Of a DNA stretch of 64,000 nucleotides, positions 47,283 to 55,289 are shown in pieces. Within the stretch, counting starts at the first letter, position 1; each line of letters opens with the position of its first letter. The position numbers and the translations under genes are program-made. Source of the DNA: Pararhodobacter zhoushanensis (lineage in GTDB: Bacteria; Pseudomonadota; Alphaproteobacteria; Rhodobacterales; Rhodobacteraceae); NCBI RefSeq assembly GCF_003990445.1, contig NZ_REEZ01000010.1, positions 62,001-126,000 of the forward strand, written 5' to 3'. A model generated the notes under the pieces. That model did no database searches and was not told the origin of the DNA. It saw nothing but the letters and a program-made list of their open reading frames with translations.

Positions 47283-48620
47283 ATGAACCTGAAGAAAATC
47301 CTTCCCCTGGCGGCTCTGGTGGCGGTTGTGCCGCTGGCGCTGTATGCCCAGGATGCTGCGGTTGTCGACGTCGACATGACTCCGCCGAACGAAGAAATCG
47401 GCTATATTTTCACCACCTTCATGTTCCTTGTGACCGGCTTCCTGGTCATGTGGATGGCCGCTGGCTTCTCGATGCTGGAAGCGGGTCTGGTGCGGTCCAA
47501 GAACGTCACCATGCAGTCGCTCAAGAACGTCGCGCTCTTCGCGATCGCCGCGATCATGTACTACCTCGTCGGCTATAACCTGATGTACCCAGGCGACGGC
47601 TGGACCATCCCCAACATGCTCGGCGCCTTCTCGATGGCCGTTATGGAGCCCGTCGGCGGCAGCGCAGATACCGACCTGACCTACGCGTCGGTAGGTTCGG
47701 ACTTCTTCTTCCAGCTGATGTTCTGCGCCACGACCGCCTCGATCGTTTCGGGCACCCTGGCCGAGCGCATCAAACTGTGGCCGTTCCTGATCTTCACGGT
47801 CGTGCTGACCGGCTTCATCTACCCGATCCAGGCGTCGTGGAAATGGGGCGGTGGCTTCCTGGATGCGGATTACGGCTTCCTCGACTTCGCAGGTTCGACC
47901 GTCGTTCACTCGGTCGGTGGCTGGTCGGCTTTGGCCGGTGCGCTGATCCTCGGCCCGCGTCTGGGCAAATACAAGGACGGCCGCGTCAACCCGATGCCCG
48001 GCTCGAACCTGACGCTCGCCACCCTGGGTACGTTCATCCTGTGGCTCGGGTGGTTCGGTTTCAACGGCGGCTCGCAGCTGTACATGGACACCGCTGGCAA
48101 CGTTGCTGACATCTCGCGCATCTTTGCGAACACCAACACGGCTGCTGCCGGTGGCGCGCTGGCCGCGCTGATCATGACCCAGCTGATGTACAAGAAGCCT
48201 GACCTCACCATGGTGCTGAACGGCGCGCTGGCTGGTCTGGTGTCGATCACCGCCGAGCCGCTGACCCCCGGTCTGGGTGCTGCAACGCTGATCGGTGCCT
48301 TCGGTGGTATCCTGGTCGTCCTGGCCGTGCCGCTGCTCGACAAGCTGAAGATCGACGACGTCGTCGGCGCGATCCCGGTTCACCTGGTCTGCGGCATCTG
48401 GGGTACGCTGGCCGTGCTGATCACCAACCCCGATGCGACCGTCACCGGTCAGGTCGTTCCGATCATCATCGTGGGTGTCTTCACCTTCGTGGTGGCGGCG
48501 GTTGTCTGGTTCATCCTGAAGGCGACCATGGGCCTGCGCGTCTCGGAAGAAGACGAGATCCTCGGTCTCGACAAAGCCGAGCTGGGCATGGAAGCCTATC
48601 CCGAGTTCTACCGCGGCTGA
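47283..48620 (+). CDS. amtB: Ammonium transporter AmtB
   Basis: This 445-residue protein has a cleavable signal (MNLKKILPLAALVAVVPLAL, cut near YAQ-DAA) and eleven membrane helices. Pore features seen are the phenylalanine gate region FFFQLMFCATTASIVSGTLAER, the first pore His in DFAGSTVVHSVGGWSALAGA and the second in IPVHLVCGIWGTLAVL. It conducts ammonia/ammonium under limiting nitrogen, regulated by GlnK from the upstream gene. Confidence 0.96.
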   Translation: MNLKKILPLAALVAVVPLALYAQDAAVVDVDMTPPNEEIGYIFTTFMFLVTGFLVMWMAAGFSMLEAGLVRSKNVTMQSLKNVALFAIAAIMYYLVGYNLMYPGDGWTIPNMLGAFSMAVMEPVGGSADTDLTYASVGSDFFFQLMFCATTASIVSGTLAERIKLWPFLIFTVVLTGFIYPIQASWKWGGGFLDADYGFLDFAGSTVVHSVGGWSALAGALILGPRLGKYKDGRVNPMPGSNLTLATLGTFILWLGWFGFNGGSQLYMDTAGNVADISRIFANTNTAAAGGALAALIMTQLMYKKPDLTMVLNGALAGLVSITAEPLTPGLGAATLIGAFGGILVVLAVPLLDKLKIDDVVGAIPVHLVCGIWGTLAVLITNPDATVTGQVVPIIIVGVFTFVVAAVVWFILKATMGLRVSEEDEILGLDKAELGMEAYPEFYRG

Positions 48621-48644
48621 TCTCTCCTCATCCGCATGACGGCG

Positions 48645-48673
48645 AAACCCCGGGCCTTGCGCCCGGGGTTTTT
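48645..48673 (+). terminator. Intrinsic terminator after amtB
   Basis: AAACCCCGGGC (48645-48655), loop CTTGC, GCCCGGGGTTT (48661-48671), then more T residues, is a perfect 11-pair stem with a five-T run. It closes the glnK-amtB operon. Confidence 0.93.
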
Positions 48674-48745
48674 CGTTGCCCTTCAGCGCTCATGAAAAAA
48701 CGCGCCCGTTGCGGGGCGCGTTTTTCCTGTCTTGGCGGCTGCCGG

Positions 48746-49780
48746 TCAGCGGCGGATCGTGTCGCCCGGCTCCAGCCGCGGGGTCAGCTCGATCCGGTGG
48801 CCACCGATTACCCCGTCATCATAGCCCTTGCCCGCGATGATATTCGCCGCCTTCTCGCCGATCTCGCGGCGGCAGGCGTCGATGGTCGCCAGCTTCATCG
48901 GCAGCCCGTCCAGAAAATCGGTGCCGTTAAAGCCTGCCAGACCCAGCTTGCCGGGGATGTCATAGCCTTTTTCAAGGCAATAGAGCAGCCCGCCCGCGCC
49001 GATCATGTCATTCGAGTAATAAAGGAAATCCAGATCCGGGTTGCGCGTCAGGATCGCCTCGGTCAGCTCACGGCCCTTTTTCAGCGCCGAGCCGCCCGAA
49101 TAGAACTCGGTATCCACCAGCTCGATGCCATGTTCGGCCAGCCCTTCGGTCAGCCCCTCAAGCCGTTTGCGGGCGCGGTGGTCGTCGGTCATCTTGGTGC
49201 CCAGGAAACCGATCTTGCGATACCCCGCCTTGACGATCGCCTCGGCCATCTGCCGCCCGGCCCCACGATGCGAGATGCCGACGACCGAGTCGATCGGCTC
49301 GCCGTCGCTGTCCATGATCTCGATGATCGGGATGCCCGCATTCTCCATCATGGCGCGCGCCGCATCCGTATGCTCCATTCCGGCGATGATCACGCCCGTG
49401 GGCCGCCACGAGAGCATCTCGTAAAGGACGTTCTCCTCTTTCTCGACCGAGTATTGCGTCACGCCGAACACCGGCTGCAGCCCGCTGTCCTCCAGCGCGG
49501 CCGAGATCCCGCCCAGAACTTCGGGGAACACCATGTTCGACAGCGAGGGCACGATCACCGCCACCAGATTGACCTGCTGCGAGGCCAGACCTCCGGCGAT
49601 CTTGTTGGGCACGTAACCAAGCGCCCGCGCCGAGGCGAGCACCTTTTCGCGCGTCGCAGGTGAGACATCTTCGCGGTTGCGCAGCACGCGGCTGACGGTC
49701 ATCTCACTGACTCCGCACGCTTCTGAGACGTCTCGCAGCGTCAGGGGGCGCCGATGGTCGGCATTGCGCGGTGGGATCAT
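48746..49780 (-). CDS. LacI-family transcriptional regulator
   Basis: This 344-residue repressor has the LacI helix-turn-helix LTLRDVSEACGVSEMTVSRV and hinge LGYVPNKIAGGLASQ, followed by a periplasmic-binding-protein-like sensor domain (VAVIVPSLSNMVFPEVLGGI; LGLAGFNGTDFLDG). The resemblance is to gluconate-type regulators (GntR of the LacI family), but the effector is not certain. ATG 49780 is used. The frame stays open on into the complement of the tRNA gene, which cannot be coding. No sugar operon adjoins it. Confidence 0.9.
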   Translation of the reverse strand: MIPPRNADHRRPLTLRDVSEACGVSEMTVSRVLRNREDVSPATREKVLASARALGYVPNKIAGGLASQQVNLVAVIVPSLSNMVFPEVLGGISAALEDSGLQPVFGVTQYSVEKEENVLYEMLSWRPTGVIIAGMEHTDAARAMMENAGIPIIEIMDSDGEPIDSVVGISHRGAGRQMAEAIVKAGYRKIGFLGTKMTDDHRARKRLEGLTEGLAEHGIELVDTEFYSGGSALKKGRELTEAILTRNPDLDFLYYSNDMIGAGGLLYCLEKGYDIPGKLGLAGFNGTDFLDGLPMKLATIDACRREIGEKAANIIAGKGYDDGVIGGHRIELTPRLEPGDTIRR

Positions 49781-49969
49781 AAATCGGGGGCCTCCCTCCC
49801 CGGGGCGCGTGGCGAGAGGGCCCGCGGCGGCACTAACAGATGACGAATGCTTCACTTCTAAAGCGCCGCTTGTGCAAGTGTCAAAGTTTCCCTGATATCG
49901 CGAACAGGTCCCTTTGCTCGCGCCAAGGCTTGCCATGCCCGACGCAAGACGCCAAAGAGAAGAGACGGT

Positions 49970-50046
49970 GGTCCCGTGGCTCAACTGGATAGAGCAGCCC
50001 CCTCCTAAGGGGCAGGTTGCAGGTTCGAATCCTGCCGGGGTCACCA
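49970..50046 (+). tRNA. tRNA-Arg (anticodon CCU)
   Basis: This 77-base cloverleaf has acceptor GGTCCCG/CGGGGTC (two G-U pairs), D-stem GCTC/GAGC, anticodon stem GCCCC/GGGGC with loop CTCCTAA (anticodon CCT at 50004-50006), T-stem GCAGG/CCTGC with loop TTCGAAT, discriminator A and an encoded CCA. It reads AGG codons. It is a favoured type of integration target, but no integrase or repeated 3' end is visible here. Confidence 0.97.
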
Positions 50047-50080
50047 ATCACCATGGTGTTCCGTCGTGTGCCATGCAGGG

Positions 50081-51187
50081 CTAGGTGGGCACCGTTTGGT
50101 CACTGGTACCGGCCGGGACTACGACGATCTGCGCGGGGTCTAGGGTTTCGATGCCTTGCAGCAGCGCGACTGGTTCGCCATCGATGAACACACGCAACCC
50201 TCCCGCCTGAGCGTCGTACGCGGTGTCGATCACCGGGGCGGGGCCGTCGGCGTCATAGGCGACGGCGAGATGATCCGCGCCGGTGTCGAAATCGCTGATG
50301 ATCGCGGGCGCAGCGGCGTCCATCCATTCGCCCAGTACAAACCTGTCCGCCCCGGCACCACCGCTCGCGATATCGCCCGCGCCCAGAATCAGCACATCGT
50401 CGCCGTCGCCGCCGTTCAGAAAGTCCGTTTCACCGTGGTCATTGCCGCCGGTGAGTGTATCGTCGCCGTCGCCGGCCATCAGCAGATCGCTACCCTCGCC
50501 GCCGTCGAGACGGTCACCGCCCGCGCCGCCTTCGAGTGTATCGGCACCCTCACCGCCATTGAGACGATCCGCGCCGTCGCCCGCAGTGAGCGAGTCGCGA
50601 CCCGAACCGCCGTCAAGAATGTCATCGCCCGTGCCCGCGATCAGGTGATCATCGCCATCGTCGCCGATCAGCGTATCGTCGCCCGCACCGCCAAGGAGCG
50701 TGTCGTCCCCCCCGGCGCCATCGAGCTGGTCAGCGCCCGCGAACCCCTCCAGCCACTCATCGCGCCAGCCGCCGATCAGCGTGTCATTGCCTGCACCGCC
50801 TTCAAGGGGCGCCCCCCCGTCACCCCCGTCAATCACCATATCCTTGGGCGGTACCGGCGGGGTGTCAGTGCTCATATATTCGCGGTCATCCGCATCAAGG
50901 CCTTCATATCCCTCGCGGATCTGCATGGGGCCGATGTCGGCAGCGACGTCGTCATCTGGGAGATCAGGTGGGGCGTCGTCAGCGGCAGGAACAAGATCAC
51001 CGTCAGCCATGGGCGCGGCATCATCGGGGGCGTGGTCCAGCAGATTGCCGTGCTGCGCCTGAGCGGTGTCATCCGCCCCGTCTTGCGGCAGATCGTCGGG
51101 CGACCCGGTGTCATCCTCGGCCCGCGTATACAGATCGGTTGCGCCCGCAGCGACGGCGACCCCGATCAATCCCAAGAGCAGCCACAT
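50081..51187 (-). CDS. RTX-type calcium-binding repeat protein with N-terminal membrane segment
   Basis: This 368-residue protein has an N-terminal hydrophobic helix (MWLLLGLIGVAVAAGATDLY), an acidic Asp/Ala/Pro-rich stretch at about residues 25-120, and a run of roughly a dozen RTX nonapeptides at about residues 135-280 (GGAGNDTLIGG, GGAGDDTLIGDDGDD, GGEGADTLEGGAGGDRLDGG). A short C-terminal domain follows with DFDTGADHLAVAYDADG. It would bind Ca2+ outside the cell. RTX proteins normally use type I secretion via a C-terminal signal and have no N-terminal membrane helix, so the topology here is odd. ATG 51187 is used. Confidence 0.88.
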   Translation of the reverse strand: MWLLLGLIGVAVAAGATDLYTRAEDDTGSPDDLPQDGADDTAQAQHGNLLDHAPDDAAPMADGDLVPAADDAPPDLPDDDVAADIGPMQIREGYEGLDADDREYMSTDTPPVPPKDMVIDGGDGGAPLEGGAGNDTLIGGWRDEWLEGFAGADQLDGAGGDDTLLGGAGDDTLIGDDGDDHLIAGTGDDILDGGSGRDSLTAGDGADRLNGGEGADTLEGGAGGDRLDGGEGSDLLMAGDGDDTLTGGNDHGETDFLNGGDGDDVLILGAGDIASGGAGADRFVLGEWMDAAAPAIISDFDTGADHLAVAYDADGPAPVIDTAYDAQAGGLRVFIDGEPVALLQGIETLDPAQIVVVPAGTSDQTVPT

Positions 51188-51334
51188 CGAGACCCCCTGC
51201 CGCACAAGCGGCCGTTCCGCTATCTGGGCCCCATTGAACCCCGATTTCCTGAACAAACAGCGACCAGCGCCTTTGGGAAAGCCAGATTCTGCAACTGTGG
51301 TTAACACCGCAGGAACCCCGGGCCTTGAATCCAT

Positions 51335-51391
51335 TTGCTCTGGCGGCGGGGATCGCCTATATGCGCGCATCCTTGGCCGTTTTGGGCAAGG
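51335..51391 (+). promoter_or_regulatory. rpsO promoter and leader hairpin (candidate)
   Basis: TTGCTC (51335-51340), 17 bases, TATATG (51358-51363) is a plausible housekeeping promoter. Just downstream, CCTTGGCC (51371-51378) pairs with GGGCAAGG (51384-51391) with one mismatch, in the mRNA leader 69 bases before rpsO. S15 is known to autoregulate by binding its own leader in several bacteria, so this stem is a candidate site. Confidence 0.4.
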
Positions 51392-51459
51392 AGCCTCCAT
51401 GGGCTTGTGCTGGACGACATCCCGGCCTGCGCCTTAACCCTTTTACACAGGAGATCCCG

Positions 51460-51729
51460 ATGTCGATCACCGTCGAAGAAAAACAACGCCTGCTGAAAGA
51501 ATTCGCGACCAAAGAAGGCGACACCGGTTCGCCCGAAGTCCAGGTTGCGATCCTGACCTCGCGTATCACCACCCTGACCGAGCACTTCAAAATGCACAAG
51601 AAGGACAACCACAGCCGTCGTGGCCTTCTGATGATGGTGGCCCAGCGCCGTAAGCTGCTGGACTACGTGAAGGGCAAGGACGAGGCTCGCTATCAGTCGC
51701 TGATCCAGCGTCTCGGCATCCGCCGCTGA
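51460..51729 (+). CDS. rpsO: 30S ribosomal protein S15
   Basis: This 89-residue S15 has the conserved [18 protein letters not shown] and [20 protein letters not shown]. It binds the central domain of 16S rRNA. ATG 51460 has CAGGAG eight bases upstream. Intrinsic termination follows at once. pnp, often next to rpsO, is 3.6 kb downstream here, with three genes between. Confidence 0.98.
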   Translation: MSITVEEKQRLLKEFATKEGDTGSPEVQVAILTSRITTLTEHFKMHKKDNHSRRGLLMMVAQRRKLLDYVKGKDEARYQSLIQRLGIRR

Positions 51730-51754
51730 CCTGATCCGACCTTGCGTCCAAGAG

Positions 51755-51780
51755 CGCCCGCTGGCAACAGCGGGCGTTTT
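51755..51780 (+). terminator. Intrinsic terminator after rpsO
   Basis: CGCCCGCTG (51755-51763), loop GCAA, CAGCGGGCG (51768-51776), TTTT. A perfect nine-pair stem. Confidence 0.92.
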
Positions 51781-51855
51781 GCGTCCCCCTTTCCGGCCCT
51801 TGACTAACGCAGCGCCGCAGCGCAGCGTCACGCCGAAAACGGGGAGAGAAACCTC

Positions 51856-52515
51856 ATGACCAAGAGTTCGCGTAGTTTTGCCGTTGTCGGACTGGGGGCC
51901 TTTGGCAGCACCGTTGCTGCCGAGCTGGCGCGCTTCGGCAACCGGGTGATCGGCCTCGATCTGGACGAAAGGCGCGTGGCGCAGATGTCCAACACGCTGT
52001 CGAGCGCGCTGATCGTGGACACCACCGACGAAGGCGCTTTGCGCGAGGCCGGGATCGACCGCTATGACGTGGCGCTGGTCGCCGTCGGGCGGGACATTCA
52101 GGCCAGCATCCTGACGGTGATGAACCTCAAGCTGTTGGGGATGGAAACCCTCTGGGCCAAGGCGTCGAACAAGACGCATCACCGCATTCTGGTCAAACTG
52201 GGCGTCGACCGGGTGATCCTGCCGGAACAGGAGATGGGCCGGCATATCGCGCAGATGCTCAACAACCCGGTGTTGCAGGATTATGTGAGCCTGGGCAACG
52301 GGTACAGCGTGGTGAACGTGGTGATCCCGCAGCGCATGGACGGGCGCGAGCTGGCCTCGCTGGGCATCGGCACCACGCATGATCTGCGCCTGCTGGGCCT
52401 GATGCGGGGCAGCGAGTTCTGCCATCCGACCGCTGACATGATGCTCGCGCCCGAGGACAAGCTGATCCTGCTGGGCAAACGCGCCGAGCTGCGCCAGTTC
52501 GGGGACAGCCTGTGA
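51856..52515 (+). CDS. K+ uptake regulatory subunit (KtrA/TrkA, RCK domain)
   Basis: This 219-residue peripheral protein has an RCK-N Rossmann fold (FAVVGLGAFGSTVAAELARF, then VIGLDLDERR, and IVDTTDEGALREAGIDRYD) and an RCK-C domain at about residues 135-219. It binds NAD/ATP and gates the partner channel. A single RCK unit marks the KtrA rather than the double TrkA form. The membrane subunit gene overlaps by GTGA. Confidence 0.92.
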   Translation: MTKSSRSFAVVGLGAFGSTVAAELARFGNRVIGLDLDERRVAQMSNTLSSALIVDTTDEGALREAGIDRYDVALVAVGRDIQASILTVMNLKLLGMETLWAKASNKTHHRILVKLGVDRVILPEQEMGRHIAQMLNNPVLQDYVSLGNGYSVVNVVIPQRMDGRELASLGIGTTHDLRLLGLMRGSEFCHPTADMMLAPEDKLILLGKRAELRQFGDSL

Positions 52516-53885
52516 AACCCCGCAAACCGCGGCACAGGCCCCTTTCCGGGCCGCTGCGACGTCTGTCGCGGCGCCTCTCGCGTGTGCCGCCGCCGCTGAT
52601 TCTGGCGGCGCTTTATGCCACGCTCATTTCGCTGGGCGCGATGGCGCTGAAACTGCCGATCTCGCACCACGTCCCGATCAGCTGGAGCGACGCGATCTTT
52701 ACCGCGACCTCGGCTGTCACGGTGACCGGGCTGGTGGTGTTCGACATCGGCACCACGCTGACGTGGTTTGGTGAATTCGTCGTGGCCTTCCTGATCCAGC
52801 TGGGCGGGCTGGGGCTGATGACCTTTGCCGTGCTGGTGCTGGCTGCGCTGGGCATGCCGATGGGGCTGACCGGACAGGTCTATCTGCGCGAGGATCTTAA
52901 CCACAATTCCATGGATCAGTTGATGAAGCTGGTCACTACGATCCTGAAAGCCGTGCTGATCTGCGAAGTCGCCGGGGCGCTGCTGCTGTCGTTGACCTTT
53001 GTGCCCCGGCTGGGATTGCTGGACGGGCTGTGGACGGCGGCGTTTCACTCGGTCTCAGCCTTTAACAACGCCGGGTTTTCCACCTTTCCTGACGGGCTGA
53101 TCGGCTATGCCATCGACCCGCTGGTCAATACGGTGATCCCCGCGCTCTTTATCATCGGCGGCATTGGCTATGTGGTGCTGCATGACGTGCTGAGCGGCAA
53201 ATCCCCGCGCGCGTGGTCGCTGCACACCAAGATCATGCTTCTGGGCACGGCGATCCTGATCCCATGGTCGATGGCAGCTTTTGCGGCGCTGGAATGGAAC
53301 AACCCCGGCACTCTGGGCCAGTTCGACAGCGTCCCGGCGCGGCTGGTTGTCAGCTGGTTTCAAGGCGTGACCACCCGCACCGCCGGGTTCAACACTACCG
53401 ATATTGCGGCGATCCATGACAGCACGACGCTGCTGTTCATCTCGCTGATGCTGATCGGCGGTGGCCCGGCCTCGACCGCCGGGGGGATCAAGGTGACCAC
53501 CTTTGTGGTGATGATCCTCGCCACGGTCGCCTTCTTTCGCCGCCAGACACAGCTGCACGCTTTTGGCCGGTCAATCGGGCTGGATCAGGTGCTCAAGGTC
53601 ATGGCGCTGACCGCGATCAGTGTGATCGTGGTGTTCTGCGGCGTGTTCCTGATGACGGTCTCGCATGACGGGCATTTCATCGACATCGCGTTCGAAGTGG
53701 CCTCGGCCTTTGGCACGGTGGGCCTGTCGCGCGGCTTCACGGGTGAGTTGAACGAATTTGGCCGCGCGGTGATCGTGGTGATCATGTTCCTTGGCCGGGT
53801 CGGACCGCTGACGCTGGGCTTCTTTCTGGCCACGCGCACGGTGCCGCGTGTTCGCTATCCCGAGGCGCAGGTGCATCTGGGTTAG
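52512..53885 (+). CDS. K+ uptake membrane subunit (KtrB/TrkH family)
   Basis: This 457-residue channel-like transporter has four M1-P-M2 repeats. The selectivity loops are visible as TATSAVTVTGL, SVSAFNNAGF, GVTTRTAGFNT and SAFGTVGLSRG, each with a central Gly. It imports K+, with Na+ coupling in the Ktr group. GTG 52512 overlaps the stop of the regulatory subunit gene. The N-terminal cytoplasmic stretch is Arg/Pro-rich. Confidence 0.93.
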   Translation: MKPRKPRHRPLSGPLRRLSRRLSRVPPPLILAALYATLISLGAMALKLPISHHVPISWSDAIFTATSAVTVTGLVVFDIGTTLTWFGEFVVAFLIQLGGLGLMTFAVLVLAALGMPMGLTGQVYLREDLNHNSMDQLMKLVTTILKAVLICEVAGALLLSLTFVPRLGLLDGLWTAAFHSVSAFNNAGFSTFPDGLIGYAIDPLVNTVIPALFIIGGIGYVVLHDVLSGKSPRAWSLHTKIMLLGTAILIPWSMAAFAALEWNNPGTLGQFDSVPARLVVSWFQGVTTRTAGFNTTDIAAIHDSTTLLFISLMLIGGGPASTAGGIKVTTFVVMILATVAFFRRQTQLHAFGRSIGLDQVLKVMALTAISVIVVFCGVFLMTVSHDGHFIDIAFEVASAFGTVGLSRGFTGELNEFGRAVIVVIMFLGRVGPLTLGFFLATRTVPRVRYPEAQVHLG

Positions 53886-53964
53886 GCAAGCTGTTGCGCA
53901 AGCAACGCATTAACGCTGATTAGGACTTCTGGCGCAGCGGCTCGCATGGTACCGACTCGATAAA

Positions 53965-55107
53965 ATGCCACACAATGATACGCCTTCGTCCGACCTGTCC
54001 TTCCCGTCCGCGACTCCTGAGGGGCATCGCGAACGGCTGAACGCGTCGTCGCGACTGACCGCCCTCGCCCGCAGCGAGCTGATGGACAGTATGCCCGAAG
54101 CCGTGTTTGACCGCGCCGCCCGGCTGGGCAGCCGTATTCTGGGCGTGCCGGTGGTGCTGTTCTCACTGGTCGACGACAACCGCCAGTATTTCAAGGCGGC
54201 GACCGGGCTGTCAGAAGGCCTGAACCAGACCCCGCTCAGCCACAGCTTTTGCCAGTATGTCGTGACCGCCGAAGCGCCGCTGGCGGTGCCGGACGCGCGC
54301 GAACACCCGCTGCTGCGCGACAATGGCGCGGTGCACGATCTCGACGTGATCGCGTATCTGGGTGTGCCGGTACGCGGGAACGATGGGGCCGTGCTGGGCT
54401 CGTTCTGCGCGATTGACGGAAAGCCGCACGACTGGACCGCCGAGCAGCTCAGCGACCTGCGCGACCTTGCCGCCGGGGTCGAGACCGAGCTGGCACTGCG
54501 TCAGGCGCTGGCCGACGGGCAGCTATTGGTCGAAGAGCTGCACCACCGGGTCAAGAACCTGTTCACCGTGGTCAGCGGCATCGTGCGGATGAGCCAGTCG
54601 GCCGGGGAAACCCCGGCAACGCTGCAAAATCGCCTCAAGGCGCTGTCGAGCGCGCATGCCCTCATCGCCCCCGCGATTCACGCCAACCGACCGACGGAAC
54701 TGGGCACCGATCTGCAAACGCTGATCGAAACGCTGCTCTTGCCGCATGTCGCGACGCAAGACCGCGCAACCCTGCGCGGCCCCGAGCAGCAGGTGGGACC
54801 GACCGCCGCCACGCCGCTGACGCTGGCGCTGTATGAGATGGTCACCAACGCCGCCAAATACGGCGCGCTGGCCGATGCCGATGCGCGTCTGACCATCGGC
54901 TGGGTCGATGATGGTGAACAGCTGACAATTCAGTGGGAAGAAAGCGGCCTGCACAAAAGCTCTGAGGGCGAAACCGGCAGCGGCTTTGGCTCGCGCCTGC
55001 TGGGGCTGACCGTCGAGGGGCAACTGGGTGGCAAGCTGAACAGTGTCTGGACCGAGGGCACGCTGGCGCGCACGATCCAGATCCCGCTGACCACGCTGCA
55101 ACGCTGA
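53965..55107 (+). CDS. GAF-domain sensor histidine kinase, HWE/HisKA_2 type
   Basis: This 380-residue soluble kinase has an N-terminal GAF domain at about residues 45-165 (SRILGVPVVLFSLVDDNRQY, and AYLGVPVRGNDGAVLGSFCA). The dimerisation/phosphoacceptor box VEELHHRVKNLFTVVSGIVR holds the His. The ATPase domain has N-box LALYEMVTNAAKYGAL, a WxE motif (QWEESG) and G-box GSGFGSRLL. These are HWE-family marks, common in alphaproteobacterial general stress or light signalling. No response regulator is adjacent. The ribosome site is weak. Confidence 0.9.
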   Translation: MPHNDTPSSDLSFPSATPEGHRERLNASSRLTALARSELMDSMPEAVFDRAARLGSRILGVPVVLFSLVDDNRQYFKAATGLSEGLNQTPLSHSFCQYVVTAEAPLAVPDAREHPLLRDNGAVHDLDVIAYLGVPVRGNDGAVLGSFCAIDGKPHDWTAEQLSDLRDLAAGVETELALRQALADGQLLVEELHHRVKNLFTVVSGIVRMSQSAGETPATLQNRLKALSSAHALIAPAIHANRPTELGTDLQTLIETLLLPHVATQDRATLRGPEQQVGPTAATPLTLALYEMVTNAAKYGALADADARLTIGWVDDGEQLTIQWEESGLHKSSEGETGSGFGSRLLGLTVEGQLGGKLNSVWTEGTLARTIQIPLTTLQR

Positions 55108-55222
55108 GGGCGCAGCAAGGGGCCTTTGATACGCCCCCTTCCCACAAGTCGGTTTTTCCTGTATGGCCCGGCCATCTGAGACGTGACGCTTCGACCCCGG
55201 CGTGATGCGAAGGATAGGGGTC

Positions 55223-55276
55223 GGCGGCAATGGGGCCGCCATAGAACGGGAGACCCGGAGGGCCGGGAGTGCTCCC
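55223..55276 (+). promoter_or_regulatory. Structured pnp leader
   Basis: The 182-base region before pnp contains GGCGGC/GCCGCC (55223-55228 and 55235-55240). Next is a two-part stem GGGAG...CTCCC (55248-55252 and 55272-55276) enclosing CCCGG/CCGGG (55254-55258 and 55263-55267). It ends two bases before the ribosome site TGAGGAAA. Enterobacterial pnp is autoregulated through a leader stem-loop, and a like role is possible here. Confidence 0.45.
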
Positions 55277-55289
55277 TTGAGGAAACTGA

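Noticed and set aside
49970-50046. tRNA-Arg as an attachment site of an integrated element
   Set aside because: No integrase, no repeated tRNA 3' end and no change in gene content or composition could be seen on either side.
49781-50047. Upstream in-frame extension of the LacI-type gene giving a protein starting MVTPAGFEPATCPLGGG
   Set aside because: That text is the well-known spurious translation of the complement of a tRNA gene. The real start is ATG 49780.
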